Assembly (NCBI GenBank): GCA_019347785.1
Contig: JAHWKQ010000010.1
Span: 1-20,778, forward strand
Length of the DNA stretch: 20,778 bases
Reading direction: 5' to 3'
Origin: Actinomycetota bacterium
GTDB lineage: Bacteria; Actinomycetota; Nitriliruptoria; Euzebyales; Egibacteraceae
Each line of letters starts with the position of its first letter. Position 1 is the stretch's first letter. A program made the position numbers and the translations under genes. Below, piece by piece: positions 14,532 through 20,778 of the stretch. The notes under the pieces are model-generated. The model was not told the DNA's origin, did not search any database, and saw only the letters and a list, made by a program, of their open reading frames with translations.

Positions 14532-15759
14532 TGCCGACCCGCCCGAAGAAGACGAGCTCGTGGTCGGACACCCGCGGGTGCAGGATCTCGACGAGGTCGG
14601 CCAGGAACAGGTCGGCGCGCGTGTAGGCGGTCTCGTACACGGCGTTGCCCCCGCCGCGGGTCGTGCGTTTGTCCGACGCCCACACCTGGGCGTCCTGGAA
14701 GGCCTCGAACTCGGCGAAGCGCTCGTCGTGGGCGAGCAGGTCGTCCAGCGAGCCGTGCACCGAGCCCGCCTGCAGCCACACGTCGGCCCCGGCGGCCTCG
14801 GCCAGCACGGTCTCCACGTCCAGCTCCAGGGACCCGTTGGACGTGTCGTCGCCGAAGACGTAGACGCCGCCGGCGTCGTGGACCGCCGCCGCCAGGTAGC
14901 TGTCCCCGCCGGGCACGTACCAGGTCCCCTGGTAGGGCAGGTTGAACAGGACCGACGGCCGCTCGTCAGCCTCGGCGGCCGCCGCGGCCACCCGGCGGTA
15001 GTCGTCCTCGATGCCGGCGAACGCCTCAGCCGCCTCCTGCTCGGCGTTGAGGAACAGCGCGGTGTACTTGAGCCACTCGGCGCGGCCGAGCAGCGTGGTC
15101 TCGTCGAAGTCGGCGTTGACGGCCGTGGGCACGCCCCCCTGGATCAGCCGCTCGACGTCGTCCATGACGGTCTCGCCGAAGGCGTCGAGCAGCAGCAGGT
15201 CCGGCTCGAGCGCGATCAGCGACTCCAGGTCCGGCTCCGTGCCGCTGCCGGCGGACTCGACGGCGCCGGCGGCCACGGCCCTGCGGACCGCGGGCGTGGA
15301 CACGAACGACGGGCTGGCGACCGCCGCCAGGTCCTCGACGCGGTCCAGCTCGGCGAAGTGCGGCAGGTTCGCGGTCGTGAGGCTGGCCACCCCGGTGGCC
15401 GGCACCCGGATGACCTGGGCCCGGGCCAGCTCCCCGCCCGGGTCCGGCGTCGGCGTCCCGCACTGGGACAGCACGTAGCGCAGCGGCTCGGCGTCGGGGT
15501 CGTCGGGGCGGTCGACCTCGACCACCTTGTAATGGTCCTCGTAGCGCACCGACACCCCGTCGGCGTACTCGAACTCGACCTTGTCGGGGAAGTAGTCGAC
15601 GCCCTGCTCGAAGGCGTCGACGCACCGGTCGACGAGGTTGTCCCCCGAGCCGCCGCCGCGGGCGGACCCGTCGGTCGCGGTGGCGCAGGCGGCCAGTGAC
15701 AGCAGCAGCACGCACAGGACGAGGGGGAGCGCGCGCCGGCGCGCGGGGATGGGAGCCAC
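14515..15759 (-). CDS. btuF: Cobalamin-binding lipoprotein BtuF
   Basis: A 414-residue ABC substrate-binding protein. A signal peptide with basic n-region (ARRR) and hydrophobic core ends in the lipobox LAAC, so Cys25 is the lipid anchor on the outer face of the membrane. The PF01497-type fold is visible from about residue 110: RVPATGVASLTTANLPHFAE, then LESLIALEPDLLLLDA and the C-terminal lobe with GTWYVPGGDSYLAAAVHDAGG. Between anchor and fold is an additional segment of about 75 residues with two cysteines (DRCVDAFEQGVDYFPDK and LSQCGTP), so the protein is longer than enterobacterial BtuF; this is known in some actinobacterial and cyanobacterial relatives. The GTG at 15759 follows a strong AAGGAAGG site and the cobalamin riboswitch. 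Confidence 0.93.
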   Translation of the reverse strand: MAPIPARRRALPLVLCVLLLSLAACATATDGSARGGGSGDNLVDRCVDAFEQGVDYFPDKVEFEYADGVSVRYEDHYKVVEVDRPDDPDAEPLRYVLSQCGTPTPDPGGELARAQVIRVPATGVASLTTANLPHFAELDRVEDLAAVASPSFVSTPAVRRAVAAGAVESAGSGTEPDLESLIALEPDLLLLDAFGETVMDDVERLIQGGVPTAVNADFDETTLLGRAEWLKYTALFLNAEQEAAEAFAGIEDDYRRVAAAAAEADERPSVLFNLPYQGTWYVPGGDSYLAAAVHDAGGVYVFGDDTSNGSLELDVETVLAEAAGADVWLQAGSVHGSLDDLLAHDERFAEFEAFQDAQVWASDKRTTRGGGNAVYETAYTRADLFLADLVEILHPRVSDHELVFFGRVGSEPSS

Positions 15760-15763
15760 GGGA

Positions 15764-15782
15764 CCTTCCTTGCCTCGAGGAA
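15764..15782 (-). promoter_or_regulatory. btuF ribosome-binding site in a possible sequestering hairpin
   Basis: On the minus strand AAGGAAGG (15771-15764) lies four bases before the GTG start. TTCCT (15782-15778) is complementary to AGGAA within it (15770-15766), with a seven-base loop, so the site can be hidden in a small hairpin just downstream of the riboswitch. This suggests translational control, but the stem is only five pairs. Confidence 0.4.
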
Positions 15783-15792
15783 TCGGGACAGC

Positions 15793-15936
15793 GCCGCAGC
15801 CGGTCTCCTGGCTCCCGGATCACCGCGTGCGCCGCCTTCCCAGGCCGGGACGGCCCAGTGGCATGTCGGCACAGACTCCCCGGTCACAGTGGCGAGGACC
15901 GCGCCGGACTCTCACCGGCTTCCCGTGCACTGCGGC
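15793..15936 (-). promoter_or_regulatory. Cobalamin (adenosylcobalamin-class) riboswitch
   Basis: The aptamer reads on the minus strand. P1 pairs GCCGCAG (15936-15930) with CTGCGGC (15799-15793). The conserved core follows as GGGAAGCCGGTG then AGAGTCCGG, the GCCACTGTGA segment near 15893, and GGGAGTCTGTGCCGACATGCC. The 3' end carries the B12 box AGCCAGGAGACCGGCTGC. Binding of B12 coenzyme represses the downstream uptake genes btuFCD. There is no obvious terminator stem with T-tract between the aptamer and btuF, which favours control of translation through the hairpin at 15764-15782. The -10 candidate at 15945-15950 places the transcript start within a few bases of P1. Confidence 0.95.
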
Positions 15937-15944
15937 CGCGCCCG

Positions 15945-15950
15945 ACCATA
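15945..15950 (-). promoter_or_regulatory. Putative -10 box (TATGGT) of the btuFCD operon
   Basis: TATGGT on the minus strand fits TANNNT. Transcription would begin at about 15938, just before the riboswitch P1 helix at 15936. This agreement is the main support; the -35 region is not recognisable. Confidence 0.5.
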
Positions 15951-16001
15951 GTCGATCCGCCACGCCGCCGCCTCCCGGGCGCCGAGGCCTTCCCGGAACG
16001 G

Positions 16002-16736
16002 CTACGAGGCGGGCACCAGGATTCGACCGCACTGCTCGCAGCGGGCCAGCCCGCGCGTCGCGCGGTCGCGGACCTCCTCCAGCTCGATCGCGGTCAGCTG
16101 CAGTCGGCAGCCCTGGCACGTGCGGCCCTCCAGCCGGGCGACCGCCACCCCGTCCTTGCGGGCGCGCAGCCCGTCGTAGTAGGCGAGCACGTCGGGGCGG
16201 ACGTCGGCCGCCGCCGCCGCGCGCTCGGCCCCCATGCGGTCCAGTTCCGCGTCGATGTCGGTGGCGGCCTCGTCCCGGGCCGCGGCCAGCCGCTCGATCT
16301 CGCCTGACAGCTCGGCGTGCCGCTCGCGCAGGGCCCCCACGGCCGACTCCAGCTCCTCGGTCTCCCCCATGACCTCCAGCAGCCGGTCCTCGAGGGTGGA
16401 CTTGCGGGTGCGCAGGGTGCCCAGCTCGCCGCGCAGCGCGGTCAGCTCCCTCTCCGAGGTGATGCGGCCCGAGTACATCCGCCCCTCCTCGGACCTGCGC
16501 CGGGCGTCGACCGCCGCCAGCTCCCGCTCGAGGCCACGCTGCTCCCCCGACAGCGCGTCGAGACGCTCCCTGCTGCTGGCGTACTCGGCGGTGACCAGCG
16601 ACAGGGTCTGGTTGCGCTCGTCGAGCGTCCGCTGCTCGGGCAGGTCACGGCGGCGGTGCTGGAGCTGGCGGATGCCGAGGTCGACCTGCTGCAACTCGAA
16701 CAGGCGCTGTTGCTCCTCCCGAGTCGCCTCGATCAC
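16002..16736 (-). CDS. C4 zinc-ribbon coiled-coil protein (DUF164 family)
   Basis: A 244-residue protein of the CT398/DUF164 type. Residues about 5-180 form long heptad-rich helices (many Glu, Arg, Leu; for example RERLDALSGEQRGLERELAA), predicting an antiparallel coiled coil. The C-terminus has two CxxC knuckles, Cys207-x2-Cys210 (TCQGCRLQL) and Cys233-x2-Cys236 (RCEQCGRIL), that should bind one zinc. The family is often found next to Nif3 genes, as here, and a nucleic-acid-related role has been suggested; no enzymatic activity is established. The GTG at 16736 is chosen because it overlaps the upstream Nif3-gene stop as GTGA and has GAGGGA about ten bases before it; a longer start at 16802 would add a Gly/Arg-rich stretch inside the Nif3 gene. 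Confidence 0.9.
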   Translation of the reverse strand: MIEATREEQQRLFELQQVDLGIRQLQHRRRDLPEQRTLDERNQTLSLVTAEYASSRERLDALSGEQRGLERELAAVDARRRSEEGRMYSGRITSERELTALRGELGTLRTRKSTLEDRLLEVMGETEELESAVGALRERHAELSGEIERLAAARDEAATDIDAELDRMGAERAAAAADVRPDVLAYYDGLRARKDGVAVARLEGRTCQGCRLQLTAIELEEVRDRATRGLARCEQCGRILVPAS

Positions 16737-17920
16737 CTCGGCACGTCCCTCGCGCCCTCCACGTCCCACGCGCCCGGTCGCCGCTGGCCCCATGCCGCCC
16801 ACGGGTCGGTGCGCACGGCCGACGCTAGCAGCCGGGCCCGCAGGCCGCGCCCGGCGGCATCGGCGGCCAGCCGCTGCCGCATGGCCGGGAGCGCCGCCGC
16901 CTCCGTGGCCCAGTGGCCCGCGTCGATCATCGCCATGCCCATGGTCAGCGCGTCGAGCGTCACGTGGTGGCGCAGGTCGCCGGTGACGAACAGGTCAGCC
17001 CCCGCCCTCAGCGCGTCGTCGACGAGGGCGTCGCCGGCCCCACCACAGGCGGCGACCCGCCGCACGCGCCGCTCGAGGTCGCCGGCGACCCGCAGGCCCG
17101 GCGCCGGCAACCCGTCGGCCAGCCGCGCCGCCACCTCCCCCAGGGCCAGCGGCTCGGGCAGGGACCCGATCCGCCCGAGGCCCCTGTCGGCCGCGCCCGC
17201 CTCCGCCAGGGGATACACGTCGTAGGCGACCTCCTCGTACGGGTGGGCGTCGGCGAGCGCCGTGACCGCGGCGGCCACCTCCCCGCGGGGCACGACCATC
17301 TCCAGACGGTCCTCGTCGACGGCGTTGACGCGCTCGCGCTCGCCGACGGCCGGGGACGCCCCCGCGGAGGGCCGGAACGTCCCGGTGCCGCGCACGCTGA
17401 AGGCGCAGCGCTCGTACTCGCCGATGGTCCCGGCGCCGGCCGCGGCCAGCGCGTCCACCACCGCGCCGGTGTGGTCGCGCGGCACGAACGTGACGAGCTT
17501 GACCGACCCGCTGTCGCCGAGCCCGAGCGGCTGCAGCGGGCGCACCCGGCCCAGCCCCAGCAGGTCGGTGACCGGCTCGGTCGTCCCCGGCGCCGCCACG
17601 TCGTAGTTGGTGTGGGCCGCCAGGATGGCCACGCCGGACCGGACGGCGCGCAGCGCCAGCCTTCCCGCGGCCGTCTCCGGCGTGAGGCGCCGGAGCGGGC
17701 GGAACAGCAGCGGGTGGTGGGCGAGCACGAGGTCCGCGCCCGCCTCCCCCGCCTCGTCCAGGGTGTCGGCGGTGACGTCGAGGCAGACCAGCACCGCGTG
17801 TACCGGGTCGTCGGGGTCGCCGACCTGCAGGCCCGTGCTGTCCCAGGCAGCCGCGTCCGTCGGCGGCCACCTGGCGTGCACGAGGTCGACCCAGTCGGCG
17901 AGGCGGTCGGCGGTTCCCAT
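16733..17920 (-). CDS. Nif3-like dinuclear metal-center protein, long form with inserted domain
   Basis: A 395-residue member of the Nif3/YqfO family (annotated in places as GTP cyclohydrolase I type 2). Metal-binding motifs are split across the two ends: DLVLAHHPLLFRPL (His-His) and AAHTNYDVA in the first part, DLFVTGDLRHHVTLDA and DAGHWATEAA near the C-terminus. In the middle (about 130-235) is the YqfO-type insert, a PII/CutA-like fold, seen here as VKLVTFVPRDHTGAVVDALA and DAHPYEEVAYDVYPL. The molecular function is uncertain across the family. The ATG at 17920 is preceded by a TACAGT box only six bases away and no Shine-Dalgarno, so a leaderless mRNA is likely. The stop overlaps the zinc-ribbon gene start (GTGA), so the two form an operon. 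Confidence 0.93.
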   Translation of the reverse strand: MGTADRLADWVDLVHARWPPTDAAAWDSTGLQVGDPDDPVHAVLVCLDVTADTLDEAGEAGADLVLAHHPLLFRPLRRLTPETAAGRLALRAVRSGVAILAAHTNYDVAAPGTTEPVTDLLGLGRVRPLQPLGLGDSGSVKLVTFVPRDHTGAVVDALAAAGAGTIGEYERCAFSVRGTGTFRPSAGASPAVGERERVNAVDEDRLEMVVPRGEVAAAVTALADAHPYEEVAYDVYPLAEAGAADRGLGRIGSLPEPLALGEVAARLADGLPAPGLRVAGDLERRVRRVAACGGAGDALVDDALRAGADLFVTGDLRHHVTLDALTMGMAMIDAGHWATEAAALPAMRQRLAADAAGRGLRARLLASAVRTDPWAAWGQRRPGAWDVEGARDVPR

Positions 17921-17926
17921 GGCGCA

Positions 17927-17932
17927 ACTGTA
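17927..17932 (-). promoter_or_regulatory. Putative -10 box (TACAGT) of the Nif3-family operon, leaderless
   Basis: On the minus strand the region reads CTACAGTTGCGCCATGGG; the box ends six bases before the ATG. The block CTACAGTTGCG is identical to the one before the protease gene (754-759). No -35 consensus is visible. Confidence 0.5.
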
Positions 17933-17987
17933 GAGCCGTCCACGCCGGCGCCGGGAACCCGCCGCGCACGGTCCGCCCACGCCAGGT

Positions 17988-18016
17988 TTGGCAGGATGCG
18001 GGACGCGGCATAGACG
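17988..18016 (+). promoter_or_regulatory. Possible fruK-operon promoter
   Basis: TTGGCA (17988-17993) and TAGACG (18011-18016) are separated by 17 bases. The -35 half is fair and the -10 half lacks the final T. A small inverted repeat, GCCA-GGTT-TGGC (17981-17992), overlaps the -35 and could be part of an operator, but its arms are only four bases. No regulator gene is adjacent. Confidence 0.28.
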
Positions 18017-18045
18017 CCGGTGCAGCCCTGTGACGAAAGGCAGCG

Positions 18046-18090
18046 GTGTCCAGGCGCGACCGGACGCGCACGGCGGGCAGCCGCCTGTGA
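18046..18090 (+). CDS. Possible 14-residue upstream ORF coupled to fruK
   Basis: GTG at 18046 follows the best ribosome-binding site in the leader, GAAAGG (18035-18040), by five bases. It encodes MSRRDRTRTAGSRL and stops at TGA 18088-18090, which overlaps the fruK GTG (18087-18089) as GTGA. The fruK start itself has only a weak GGCGGG upstream. Ribosomes could finish the leader and reinitiate on fruK. The peptide is arginine-rich and not related to known leader peptides that I recognise. Confidence 0.4.
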   Translation: MSRRDRTRTAGSRL

Positions 18091-19070
18091 TCGTGACGCT
18101 GACCCCCAATCCCAGCCTCGACCGGACCATCGAGATCGCCTCGCTGCGCCGCGGGGAGGTCCAGCGCGCCACGGCGGTGCACGTCGACCCGGGCGGCAAG
18201 GGCGTCAACCTGTCCCGGGCGCTCGCGGCCAACGACCAGCCGACGCGGGCGGTCCTGCCCTGCGGCGGCGCCGAGGGCGACCAGCTGCGCGCCCTGCTGG
18301 CCGAGCAGGGCCTCGAGCTCGCGGCCGTCGACGTCGACGCCGCCGTGCGCACCAACGTCACCGTCGTCGAGCCCGACGGCACCACCACCAAGCTGAACGC
18401 CCCGGGCGCCCCGCTGACCCCGGCCGAGGCCGAGGCACTCGTCGCCCGCACGGTGGACACGGCCGCGGGCGCGCGCTGGGTCGCCTGCTCGGGCAGCCTG
18501 CCCCCGGGCCTTTCCGACGCCTTCTACGCCGACCTCGTGACCCGCCTGGACGGGACGGGCGCCGCGGTGGCCGTGGACGGCAGCGGCGCCCCGCTGCGGG
18601 CGACCCTGGACGCCCGTCCGGACCTGGTCAAGCCGAACGTCGAGGAGCTTGCCGAGGCCTGCGGCCAGGCGGTCGAGACGATCGGCGACGCGGTCGACGC
18701 CGGCGCGGACCTGCGGACGCGCGGGGTGGGCGCCGTGCTCGTCAGCCTCGGCGCGGACGGCGCGGTCCTCGTGGACGCCGGCGGGGCGCTCTATGGTTGG
18801 ATACCGTCGACGAGGGTGCGCAGCACGGTCGGCGCCGGCGACGCGTTGCTCGCCGGCTTCCTGTCGGTCGCGGAGGGCGGCCGGGAGCAAGAACGGGACC
18901 GGGAGGGGGCGTGGGCCGGTCGACGACGGGCCCTGGCCGAGGGCCTGGCCTGGGCCGCCGCCGCCGTGGCCCTGCCCGGCACGCGGATGCCGGGGCCCGA
19001 CGACATCGACCGCACGGCCGTCCGCCTGCTCGACGACCTGCCCGCCGAGCGGCATCTGGCGCCGTCGTGA
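18087..19070 (+). CDS. fruK: 1-Phosphofructokinase (PfkB family)
   Basis: A 327-residue cytoplasmic sugar kinase that converts fructose 1-phosphate and ATP to fructose 1,6-bisphosphate. It begins MIVTLTPNPSLDRTIEI, the hallmark of the FruK/LacC branch. PfkB motif 1 is HVDPGGKGVNLSRALAAN, KPNVEEL is in the middle, and motif 2 is STVGAGDALLAGFL with catalytic base Asp252. A charged insert (EQERDREGAWAGRR) follows the second motif. The GTG at 18087 is chosen because the conserved first strand begins there; in-frame GTG at 18030 would add 19 residues without a Shine-Dalgarno. The neighbouring fructose EIIA and EIIBC genes support fructose 1-phosphate as substrate over tagatose 6-phosphate. Confidence 0.92.
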   Translation: MIVTLTPNPSLDRTIEIASLRRGEVQRATAVHVDPGGKGVNLSRALAANDQPTRAVLPCGGAEGDQLRALLAEQGLELAAVDVDAAVRTNVTVVEPDGTTTKLNAPGAPLTPAEAEALVARTVDTAAGARWVACSGSLPPGLSDAFYADLVTRLDGTGAAVAVDGSGAPLRATLDARPDLVKPNVEELAEACGQAVETIGDAVDAGADLRTRGVGAVLVSLGADGAVLVDAGGALYGWIPSTRVRSTVGAGDALLAGFLSVAEGGREQERDREGAWAGRRRALAEGLAWAAAAVALPGTRMPGPDDIDRTAVRLLDDLPAERHLAPS

Positions 19071-19071
19071 G

Positions 19072-19094
19072 CGCCGGTCGGGGTGCGACCGGCG
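19072..19094 (+). other. Perfect 9-bp intercistronic stem-loop between fruK and EIIA
   Basis: CGCCGGTCG (19072-19080) pairs fully with CGACCGGCG (19086-19094) around loop GGGTG. It starts one base after the fruK stop and ends before the EIIA ribosome-binding site (AGGA at 19104-19107). There is no T-tract, so it is more likely an mRNA processing, stability or partial-attenuation element than a full terminator. Confidence 0.5.
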
Positions 19095-19115
19095 GAGGGT
19101 GAGAGGAAGACCCGC

Positions 19116-19571
19116 ATGAGCGTCAACATCGACGACGTCACCAGCGCCGACCTGGTCGCGCTGGACCTGTCGGCGGGCGACGCCACCGGCGCCATCGAGG
19201 AGCTGGCGGCCCTGCTGGAGTCGGACGGGCGGGTGACCGACCGGTCGCGGTTCGTCGAGGCGGCGTTGGAGCGCGAGCCCACGGGCATGGAGATGGGCGT
19301 GGCCATCCCGCACGCCAAGTCCCCGACGGTCGCCACGGCCGGCGTGGCGTTCGGGCGCGCCGCGGCGGGCATCGACTTCGGCGCCGACGACGGGACGCCG
19401 TCGGACCTGGTCTTTCTCATCGCGGCCCCCCAGGAGGGTGGCGACCTGCACGTCACCGTCCTGTCGAAGCTGGCCAGGCGTCTGGTCCACGAGGAGTTCC
19501 GGACGACGCTGCGCCAGGCCCGGACGCCCGAGGACGCCATCGAGGCGATCAGAGGAGAGGTGAGCCTGTGA
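19116..19571 (+). CDS. PTS fructose-type EIIA component
   Basis: A 151-residue soluble phosphocarrier of the mannitol/fructose EIIA fold. His66 in MEMGVAIPHAKSP is the phosphorylation site that accepts phosphate from HPr and passes it to EIIB. Other family features are LLESDGRVTDRSRFVEAALERE and the C-terminal VLSKLARRLVHEEFRTTL. The length fits a single EIIA domain; the HPr-like FPr domain fused to it in enterobacterial FruB is absent, so HPr must be encoded elsewhere (perhaps downstream of the window). The ATG at 19116 has GAGAGGAAGA ending five bases before it; a start at 19083 lacks this. The stop overlaps the next gene as GTGA. Confidence 0.94.
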   Translation: MSVNIDDVTSADLVALDLSAGDATGAIEELAALLESDGRVTDRSRFVEAALEREPTGMEMGVAIPHAKSPTVATAGVAFGRAAAGIDFGADDGTPSDLVFLIAAPQEGGDLHVTVLSKLARRLVHEEFRTTLRQARTPEDAIEAIRGEVSL

Positions 19572-20778
19572 AGGTCGTGGCGGTCACTTCGTGTCCCACC
19601 GGCATCGCCCACACCTACATGGCCGCGGAGTCGCTGGAGGAGGCGGCGCGCAAGCGCGGCTGGGAGATCACGGTGGAGACGCAGGGATCGGGCGGTGCCG
19701 AGACGGTCGGCGCGGCGGAGATCTCGTCCGCCGACGTGGTGGTCTTCGCGGCCGACGCCGCCGTCAACGAGCGCGAGCGCTTCGCCGACCTGCCGTCCGT
19801 GGAGGTCGGGGTCGGGGTGGCCATCAACCGGCCCGACGAGGTGCTCGACAAGGCCGGGCGGGCCGCCGAGCGCGGCGCCAGCCTCAAGGACACCGAGGAC
19901 CAGGTCCCCGCGTCCGAGGGGGCCGGCGGCGGTGACGAGGCTCCCTCCGACGAGGGGCCCACCGGCGGCGGGGGCGGCGAGCGGCTGCGGCAGTGGCTGA
20001 TGACCGGGGTCGGCTACATGATCCCCTTCGTGGTCGCGGGCGGCATCCTCATCGCGCTGTCCTTCCTGGTGGGCGGCTCCCAGGAGGTCGTCAACCAGAA
20101 CGTGTACGAGGAGTTCTCGCTGGGGGCCATGCTGTTCAAGATCGGCGACCTGGCGTTCAATATGCTGGTGCCGATCCTGGCCGGGTTCATCGCCTACGGC
20201 ATGGCCGACCGCCCCGGCATCGCCCCGGGCGTCGTCGGCGGGTTGATCGCCTCGCAGATCGGGGCGGGCTTCCTGGGCGGCATCGCGGCGGGCCTGCTCG
20301 CCGGCGCGGTCATCATGGGCCTGAAGCGCGTCCCCTTCCCGGCCAGCCTGCGGGGCCTGCTGCCGGTGCTGTTCTACCCGCTCATCGGGACCGTCGTCGT
20401 CGGCGCCCTGATGATCGTCGTCGTGGGGCAGCCGATCGCCACCGCCACCGACGCTCTGACGTCGGCGTTGGAGGGCATGCAGGGGGCGAACGCCGTCCTG
20501 CTGGGGCTCATCCTCGGCGCGATGATGGCCTTCGACATGGGCGGGCCGATCAACAAGGTCGCCTACGTCTTCGCCACCGGCCTGCTCGCCTCGCAGATCT
20601 TCCAGCCCATGGCGGCCGTCATGGCGGCGGGCATGACCCCGCCCCTGGGCCTGGCGCTGGCGACGGCCCTGCGTGGCCGGTTGTTCCCCGCCGGCGAGCA
20701 GGAGGCCGGCAAGGCCGCCTGGGTGATGGGCGCGTCGTTCATCACCGAGGGCGCGATCCCGTTCGCCGCGGCCGACCC
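19568..20778 (+). CDS. fruA: PTS fructose-specific EIIBC component, 3' end cut by window
   Basis: The first 403 residues are visible. EIIB occupies about 1-100: MKVVAVTSCPTGIAHTYMAA, with Cys9 as the phosphorylated residue, then VETQGSGG. A Gly/Glu/Asp-rich linker (about 105-138) joins it to the EIIC membrane domain. EIIC starts at LMTGVGYMIPFVVAGGIL and contains ILAGFIAYGMADRPGIAPG, FDMGGPINKVAY and ITEGAIPFAAAD, the last being the sugar-translocation signature at the window edge. The protein takes up fructose and releases fructose 1-phosphate, the FruK substrate. Unlike E. coli FruA there is one EIIB domain before EIIC. The GTG at 19568 overlaps the EIIA stop and has GGAGAGG eight bases before it. 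Confidence 0.96.
   Translation, partial: MKVVAVTSCPTGIAHTYMAAESLEEAARKRGWEITVETQGSGGAETVGAAEISSADVVVFAADAAVNERERFADLPSVEVGVGVAINRPDEVLDKAGRAAERGASLKDTEDQVPASEGAGGGDEAPSDEGPTGGGGGERLRQWLMTGVGYMIPFVVAGGILIALSFLVGGSQEVVNQNVYEEFSLGAMLFKIGDLAFNMLVPILAGFIAYGMADRPGIAPGVVGGLIASQIGAGFLGGIAAGLLAGAVIMGLKRVPFPASLRGLLPVLFYPLIGTVVVGALMIVVVGQPIATATDALTSALEGMQGANAVLLGLILGAMMAFDMGGPINKVAYVFATGLLASQIFQPMAAVMAAGMTPPLGLALATALRGRLFPAGEQEAGKAAWVMGASFITEGAIPFAAAD

Noticed and set aside
16737..16802. Longer N-terminus for the zinc-ribbon protein from ATG 16802
   Set aside because: The added Gly/Arg-rich residues lie inside the Nif3 gene; GTG at 16736 forms a GTGA overlap and gives the usual family length.
16995..19490. 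831-codon minus-strand open frame across Nif3, fruK and EIIA
   Set aside because: It is low-complexity, antisense to fruK and EIIA, and out of frame with Nif3. All three have strong family motifs in other frames.

Overview
The window is very GC-rich, gene-dense, single-copy-looking chromosomal DNA. Very high G/C at third codon positions, frequent GTG starts, NTGA stop/start overlaps, TANNNT -10 boxes very close to start codons, and an actinobacterial-style class A RNase P RNA all point to an actinobacterium. A deep lineage such as the Nitriliruptoria is a guess, not shown by the sequence. I see no phage, transposon, CRISPR array, tRNA or rRNA.

Layout. 1-729 (-) is the 5' part of a membrane-anchored serine protease (CvpA-like plus trypsin-like, MarP type), divergent from a PLP-dependent threonine/serine dehydratase (788-1747). 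Next come an unrecognised protein (1740-2231, -) divergent from phosphoserine phosphatase SerB (2261-3463), Dps (3475-4026, -), and a class I aminotransferase (4188-5384). A 2-TM potassium channel with an RCK domain (5389-6447, -) is divergent from a PEBP-family protein (6609-7076), which is coupled to an S9 peptidase (7069-8901). A strong hairpin follows, then a stand-alone RecB-family Fe-S nuclease (8960-9907). RNase P RNA (rnpB, 9931-10295, -) separates this from a NupC-type nucleoside transporter (10460-11821). Behind the transporter lies a frameshifted, deleted remnant of a four-carbon acid sugar kinase (DUF1537) gene (11839-12395).

The minus-strand block 12397-15936 is a vitamin B12 uptake operon: cobalamin riboswitch, then lipoprotein BtuF, permease BtuC and ATPase BtuD. 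Upstream of it on the same strand are a Nif3-family protein and a C4 zinc-ribbon coiled-coil protein, joined by a GTGA overlap. Divergent from Nif3 is a fructose phosphotransferase operon: 1-phosphofructokinase, EIIA and EIIBC (cut by the window end). FruK phosphorylates the fructose-1-phosphate that EIIA/EIIBC deliver.

Most genes are textbook families. The points most worth a second look are an internal Shine-Dalgarno plus ATG inside the potassium channel gene, which could give a free RCK subunit as in MthK; very short upstream ORFs overlapping the starts of fruK and the protease gene; a repeated leaderless-promoter pattern; and the decayed sugar-kinase gene. I found no convincing wholly new multi-gene system.
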